A stretch of DNA of 64,000 nucleotides from assembly GCA_965247525.1 (NCBI GenBank), contig OZ252015.1, forward strand, positions 1,674,001-1,738,000, given 5' to 3'. Below, piece by piece: positions 60,806 through 64,000 of the stretch. The number at the start of each line of letters is the position of its first letter. The first letter of the stretch is position 1. The notes under the pieces are model-generated. The model made no database searches. It was not told the origin of the DNA and saw only the letters and a list, made by a program, of their open reading frames with translations. The translations under genes were made by a program, and so were the position numbers. This DNA is from JAZKID01 sp965247525. Lineage in GTDB: Bacteria > Pseudomonadota > Alphaproteobacteria > Rhizobiales > UBA4765.

Positions 60806-61510
60806 ATGGAACAGGCAGCACTTCCCCTCGCCAGCGCGGACATCTCGTTTTGGAACCTGTTTATCAATGCCCATATCGTCGTGAAACTCGTCATTCTCGG
60901 CCTTCTTGTGTCGTCCATCATCTGCTGGGCAATCATTTTTGAAAAAGGCGTGCTGTTCAGCAAGCTGAAACGGCAGATGGACAAGTTTGAAAACGTGTTT
61001 TGGTCGGGGCAAAGCCTAGAAGAATTATACCGTCAGCTGTCGGGAAAACCCCATCATGGCATGGCGGCGGTGTTTATTGCCGCGATGCGCGAGTGGAAGC
61101 GCACGCAGGAATCGGGCGGGCGCGGCATTGCCGGCCTGAAAGACCGTATCGAAAAGGTCATGGACGTCACCATTTCGCGCGAGGCGGAACGCCTTGAATC
61201 GCGGCTTCTGTTTCTGGCCAGCATTGGCTCATCAGGTCCGTTCATCGGCCTGTTCGGCACGGTGGTCGGGATTATGAGTTCCTTCCAGGCGATTGCCGTT
61301 TCAAAAAATACCAATCTGGCCGTTGTGGCGCCGGGCATTGCCGAGGCGCTGTTTGCAACCGGCATCGGCCTTGTTGCAGCCATTCCTGCCGTTATCGCCT
61401 ACAACAAGCTGCAATCGGACGCGGCGAAAACCATTGGCCGTATGGAAGGTTTTTCCGACGAGTTCTCTGCGATCATTTCGCGCCAGATCGACGAAAAGTT
61501 TTCGGCGTGA
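60806..61510 (+). CDS. tolQ: Tol-Pal system proton channel subunit TolQ
   Basis: This 234-residue protein has an N-terminal helix (HIVVKLVILGLLVSSIICWAIIFEKG) and a C-terminal pair (LLFLASIGSSGPFIGLFGTVVGIMSSF; APGIAEALFATGIGLVAAIPAVIAYN) with the TolQ/ExbB signature. With TolR it uses the proton gradient to energise outer-membrane constriction at division. Confidence 0.97.
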   Translation: MEQAALPLASADISFWNLFINAHIVVKLVILGLLVSSIICWAIIFEKGVLFSKLKRQMDKFENVFWSGQSLEELYRQLSGKPHHGMAAVFIAAMREWKRTQESGGRGIAGLKDRIEKVMDVTISREAERLESRLLFLASIGSSGPFIGLFGTVVGIMSSFQAIAVSKNTNLAVVAPGIAEALFATGIGLVAAIPAVIAYNKLQSDAAKTIGRMEGFSDEFSAIISRQIDEKFSA

Positions 61511-61522
61511 GGTGTAAATAAA

Positions 61523-61993
61523 ATGGGCGGCTCTCTCGCACAATCGGGACGAAAATCACGGCGCGGGCGCAGGCGCGCGCTGCCGATCGCCGACATCAAC
61601 ATGACGCCGTTCATCGACGTGATGCTCGTTCTCCTGATCGTCTTCATGGTGGCAGCGCCCATGCTCACGGTCGGCGTGCCGATCGAATTGCCGAAAACGG
61701 CGGCAAAGCCGATGCAGGACGAAACCCAGCCGGTCACAATTTCAATCAAGCCAAACGGCGATATTTTTCTGATGGAGACAAAAATCGGTCCTGATGAAAT
61801 TGTCCCGCGTCTGCAGGCCATTGTAAAAAACGGCGCGGATGAGCGCATTTTTATTCGCGGCGACAAAAGCATTGATTACGGCACGATGATGCGGATTATG
61901 GGGCAGGTGTCTGGCGCTGGCTTTAAGCGCATTGGTCTTGTCACTGCGCAGGACGAAAGCGGCGCCGCCCCAGTGGGCGGCCGCGCCCGGTAA
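61523..61993 (+). CDS. tolR: Tol-Pal system protein TolR
   Basis: This 156-residue protein has a basic N-terminus, a membrane helix with the channel Asp (INMTPFIDVMLVLLIVFMVAAPML), and a periplasmic domain (IFIRGDKSIDYGTMMRIMGQVSGAGFKRIGLVT). GAGG upstream; 12 bp after tolQ. Confidence 0.97.
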   Translation: MGGSLAQSGRKSRRGRRRALPIADINMTPFIDVMLVLLIVFMVAAPMLTVGVPIELPKTAAKPMQDETQPVTISIKPNGDIFLMETKIGPDEIVPRLQAIVKNGADERIFIRGDKSIDYGTMMRIMGQVSGAGFKRIGLVTAQDESGAAPVGGRAR

Positions 61994-61997
61994 AAAG

Positions 61998-63026
61998 ATG
62001 GGTTTTCGGCGCAGCCTCATCATTTCAGCAGCTCTCCATGCCGGCCTTGCATTGGCCGGATTGATCGTGCTGCCGTCGACAACGCCGATGACCACCGACC
62101 CGATCGCGTCCATTCCGGTTGACCTGATTTCTGATGATCCGTCCGCAGCCGGAAATGAAAAAGCTGAAAAGAAAGAGGTGAGCCAGCCCAAGGCGGAGCC
62201 TGTGCCTGTCGTCACGCCAGCGGAGAAAGACATCATCAACGACAAACCGCTTGTCGATCCAAAAACAGCCATCGCCCCGCCGCCGGAAGACACAGCGCCG
62301 CCGCCAGAAGAGCAAAAACCTGAGCCTGTTGTAAAGCCGCCTGAAAAACCGCCCGAGCAAAAACCGGAAGAGGTTGATCCTGACGGTCTTCTTAAAAAGA
62401 TAGAAGAGGACAAGAAAAAGGAAGAGCAGCAAAAGCAGGAACAGGTCAAAAAAGAGCAGGAGCAAAAAAAGCTCGAGGACGAAAAAAAGGTCGCCGAGCA
62501 GAAAAAGCGCGATGACGACAAGAAGAAAGCCGACGAGAAAAAGAAACTTGCGGACGAGAAAAAGAAACTGGAAGAAAAGCGCCTTGCGCAGCAGGCCGAA
62601 AAATTTGACGCTGACAAGATCTCAAATCTGTTGAACAATCAGGAAGGCTCGCAGAAAGCCAAGGCCGATCCAGGTGAGAAAAAAGACGCGTCGCTTGGTG
62701 TCACCAAAGGTACTGGCACGAAGCTCACACAAAGCCAGATGGGACTTTTAATCGGCATGATTCAAGATCAAATTCGCCCCTGTTTTTCACCGCCGCCTAG
62801 CGCGTCGGGCAAGGATTACCGCATTAGTGTTCACATTGCTGTTAATCGCGACGGTTCGCTCAACGGCACACCGCGCACGACCAACAGCAATTCTGATCCC
62901 TCTTTCCCTGCTTCGTCTTCAGCAGCGGAGCGTGCGATCGTGCGCTGCGCGCCCTTGAAACTTCCTGCCGATATGTATGAGCAGTGGAAGGAAATTGAAT
63001 TTTCGTTTAAGGTCGATGACCTGTGA
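61998..63026 (+). CDS. tolA: Tol-Pal system protein TolA
   Basis: This 342-residue protein has an N-terminal membrane helix (LIISAALHAGLALAGLIVL), a Pro/Glu/Lys linker, a long Lys/Glu/Ala-rich coiled coil and a C-terminal TolA-III domain (GMIQDQIRPCFSPPPSASG; VHIAVNRDGSL; RAIVRCAPLKLPADMYEQW). It links TolQR to Pal and TolB. ATG 61998 is chosen. Confidence 0.95.
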   Translation: MGFRRSLIISAALHAGLALAGLIVLPSTTPMTTDPIASIPVDLISDDPSAAGNEKAEKKEVSQPKAEPVPVVTPAEKDIINDKPLVDPKTAIAPPPEDTAPPPEEQKPEPVVKPPEKPPEQKPEEVDPDGLLKKIEEDKKKEEQQKQEQVKKEQEQKKLEDEKKVAEQKKRDDDKKKADEKKKLADEKKKLEEKRLAQQAEKFDADKISNLLNNQEGSQKAKADPGEKKDASLGVTKGTGTKLTQSQMGLLIGMIQDQIRPCFSPPPSASGKDYRISVHIAVNRDGSLNGTPRTTNSNSDPSFPASSSAAERAIVRCAPLKLPADMYEQWKEIEFSFKVDDL

Positions 63027-63424
63027 GGCGGATAGTTACGGCAGTCGGGTTCATTCTTGTATCGGCTTTTGCAGCAAGTGCTACGCCGCACACACGGCAA
63101 CCGCCGCAGATCACAGTCGACCAGCTTGTCTCCATGGTTCATGAGCAAATCGCAAAATTCTGGGATGTGCCCAATGGCGTCAAGGTCTCAAAGCAGACCG
63201 CCCTCAACGTGACGCTCCACCTCAATATAAACGGGTATTTAGCTGTCCCTCCCGAATTTCCAGATGAGCCGCAGCAAATGCAGGCCTTGGGAGATGACTA
63301 CCCTTATCTTAAAAAAGCTGCGATCAAGGCCTTGAATGACTGCGCGCCCTTGCATCTTCCGCCTGCGCTTTACAGATCAAAACCTGGCTGGGATGTGATA
63401 AACCTTCGGTTCACGACAAAATAG
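63023..63424 (+). CDS. Exported orphan TolA-III-like domain protein
   Basis: This 133-residue protein has a signal peptide (IVTAVGFILVSAFAASA) and a domain that aligns by eye with the TolA C-terminus (VDQLVSMVHEQIAKFWDVPNG vs GMIQDQIRPCFSPPP; AAIKALNDCAPLHLPPALY vs RAIVRCAPLKLPADMY). It has no TM anchor or coiled coil. It lies between tolA and tolB with a GTGA overlap and is probably a duplicated, freely periplasmic TolA-III domain. Confidence 0.78.
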   Translation: MRRIVTAVGFILVSAFAASATPHTRQPPQITVDQLVSMVHEQIAKFWDVPNGVKVSKQTALNVTLHLNINGYLAVPPEFPDEPQQMQALGDDYPYLKKAAIKALNDCAPLHLPPALYRSKPGWDVINLRFTTK

Positions 63425-63434
63425 GACACTGACA

Positions 63435-64000
63435 ATGACACTTATCAATCGACGCCATGCTCTGGGTCTTCTTGCAGGTGCCGCAAGCATATTCTCATTG
63501 CCCATGTCGGCCGCGCGCGCAGCGCTGCAGGTGCCGATTGATGGCGGCGGCGCGTTTCAGCCGATGCCGATTGCCATTCCCGATTTTCTTGGCGATGGCG
63601 AAATGGGCCCGCAGCTGCGCAAAATCATTGCCGACAATCTGACGCGCTCCGGCTATTTTACCGTTGTCGATCAGGCCGCGCATATTGAAAAATTTTCGTC
63701 GACCGATACGCAGCCAAATTTTGAAAGCTGGCGCGTGATTAATACGCAGGCGCTTGCGGTTGGCAGTGTGCAGCGCTCGGGCGGCAATCTTGTCGCGCAG
63801 TATCGTCTTTGGGATATTTTTTCGTCTAAACAATTGGACGGCCAGCAGTTCACCACCACCACTGAAAACTGGCGGCGGCTTGGGCACATTGTTTCAGACG
63901 CCATTTATGCGGCGCTGGTCGGTGAAAAAGGCTATTTCGACAGCCGCATCGTGTTCGTCGATGAGCAGGGCCCAAAAAACAAGCGCGTGAAACGCATCGC
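63435..64000 (+). CDS. tolB: Tol-Pal system protein TolB (5' part)
   Basis: This gene is open to the window edge without stop. Starts at ATG 63435 (MTLINRRHALGLLAG). It has a signal peptide with an RR pair and AAR-A cleavage region, then the TolB N-domain (PIAIPDFLGDGEMGPQLRKIIADNLTRSGYFTVVDQAA; LAVGSVQRSGGNLVAQYRLWDIFSSKQL; RRLGHIVSDAIYAALVGEKGYFDSRIVFV). The beta-propeller lies beyond the window. Confidence 0.95.
   Translation, partial: MTLINRRHALGLLAGAASIFSLPMSAARAALQVPIDGGGAFQPMPIAIPDFLGDGEMGPQLRKIIADNLTRSGYFTVVDQAAHIEKFSSTDTQPNFESWRVINTQALAVGSVQRSGGNLVAQYRLWDIFSSKQLDGQQFTTTTENWRRLGHIVSDAIYAALVGEKGYFDSRIVFVDEQGPKNKRVKRI

Overview
The window looks like the chromosome of a free-living or host/prey-associated alphaproteobacterium with a Caulobacter-type cell-cycle circuit. 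It encodes CpdR, RcdA, GapR and a TrcR/DUF1013 protein. It also has DUF465, DUF1192 and DUF4164 small proteins, a three-subunit PntAA/PntAB/PntB transhydrogenase next to an aa3-oxidase subunit IV-like peptide, a Tad/Cpa pilus operon, and a 6S RNA beside 5-formyltetrahydrofolate cyclo-ligase. Base composition is near-balanced. Housekeeping genes are tightly packed, often with ATGA/TGATG start-stop overlaps. No rRNA, phage, IS element, CRISPR array or replication origin was seen. The exact genus cannot be read from the sequence; I infer a deep or Micavibrio/Rhodospirillales-like lineage with low confidence. Layout: 1-3.1 kb holds a 34-bp minisatellite at the end of an N-formylglutamate amidohydrolase gene, then cpdR, tRNA-Val(GAC) with its 3' end repeated twice downstream, and a flavodoxin-like gene. 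3.2-6.2 kb is a 985-aa repeat-containing orphan protein. 6.2-14.2 kb is the leftward Tad operon (cpaB-cpaC-lipoprotein-cpaE-cpaF-tadB-tadC-tadD). 14.4-18.9 kb carries a nuclease-like protein, purEK, rpsU, a TPR lipoprotein and a small orphan. 19-24.3 kb carries the transhydrogenase operon and oligoendopeptidase F. 24.4-30 kb holds two cell-wall enzymes, gapR, a DUF1036 protein and pyruvate kinase. 30-42.7 kb mixes ribosomal genes (rpmJ, rpmE), metabolism, trcR, rcdA and several orphan proteins. 42.7-50.2 kb is a leftward central-carbon block (tkt, gap, GST, pgk, fba, ThiE-like, Sel1). 50.3-53.2 kb is the zapA / 6S RNA / cyclo-ligase region. 54.4-59 kb is ymdB-yebC-ruvCAB-ybgC, and 60.8-64 kb is tolQRA-tolB (tolB runs off the end). 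Two themes stand out. First, exact TTAA-N7-TTAA boxes (the CtrA consensus) lie upstream of rcdA, of tolQ and in the Tad/nuclease intergenic region, alongside genes for CtrA-proteolysis adaptors. This suggests pilus, envelope-constriction and proteolysis genes share cell-cycle control. Second, at least eight AT-richer orphan genes sit singly between conserved housekeeping genes. Most encode proteins with a polar Ser/Thr/Asn/Gln-rich N-terminus and no signal peptide, followed or ended by a Gly/Ala-rich membrane helix. The 761-aa member ends in a clear HicA-like (mRNA interferase fold) domain. These are candidate secreted or membrane-acting effectors and the most novel content here. A two-hairpin dispersed element (about 55-65 bp) lies directly downstream of cpdR, rpsU, rpmJ and ymdB, in the orientation of each gene. 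It mostly ends in a U-run, so it behaves like a mobile or duplicated terminator.
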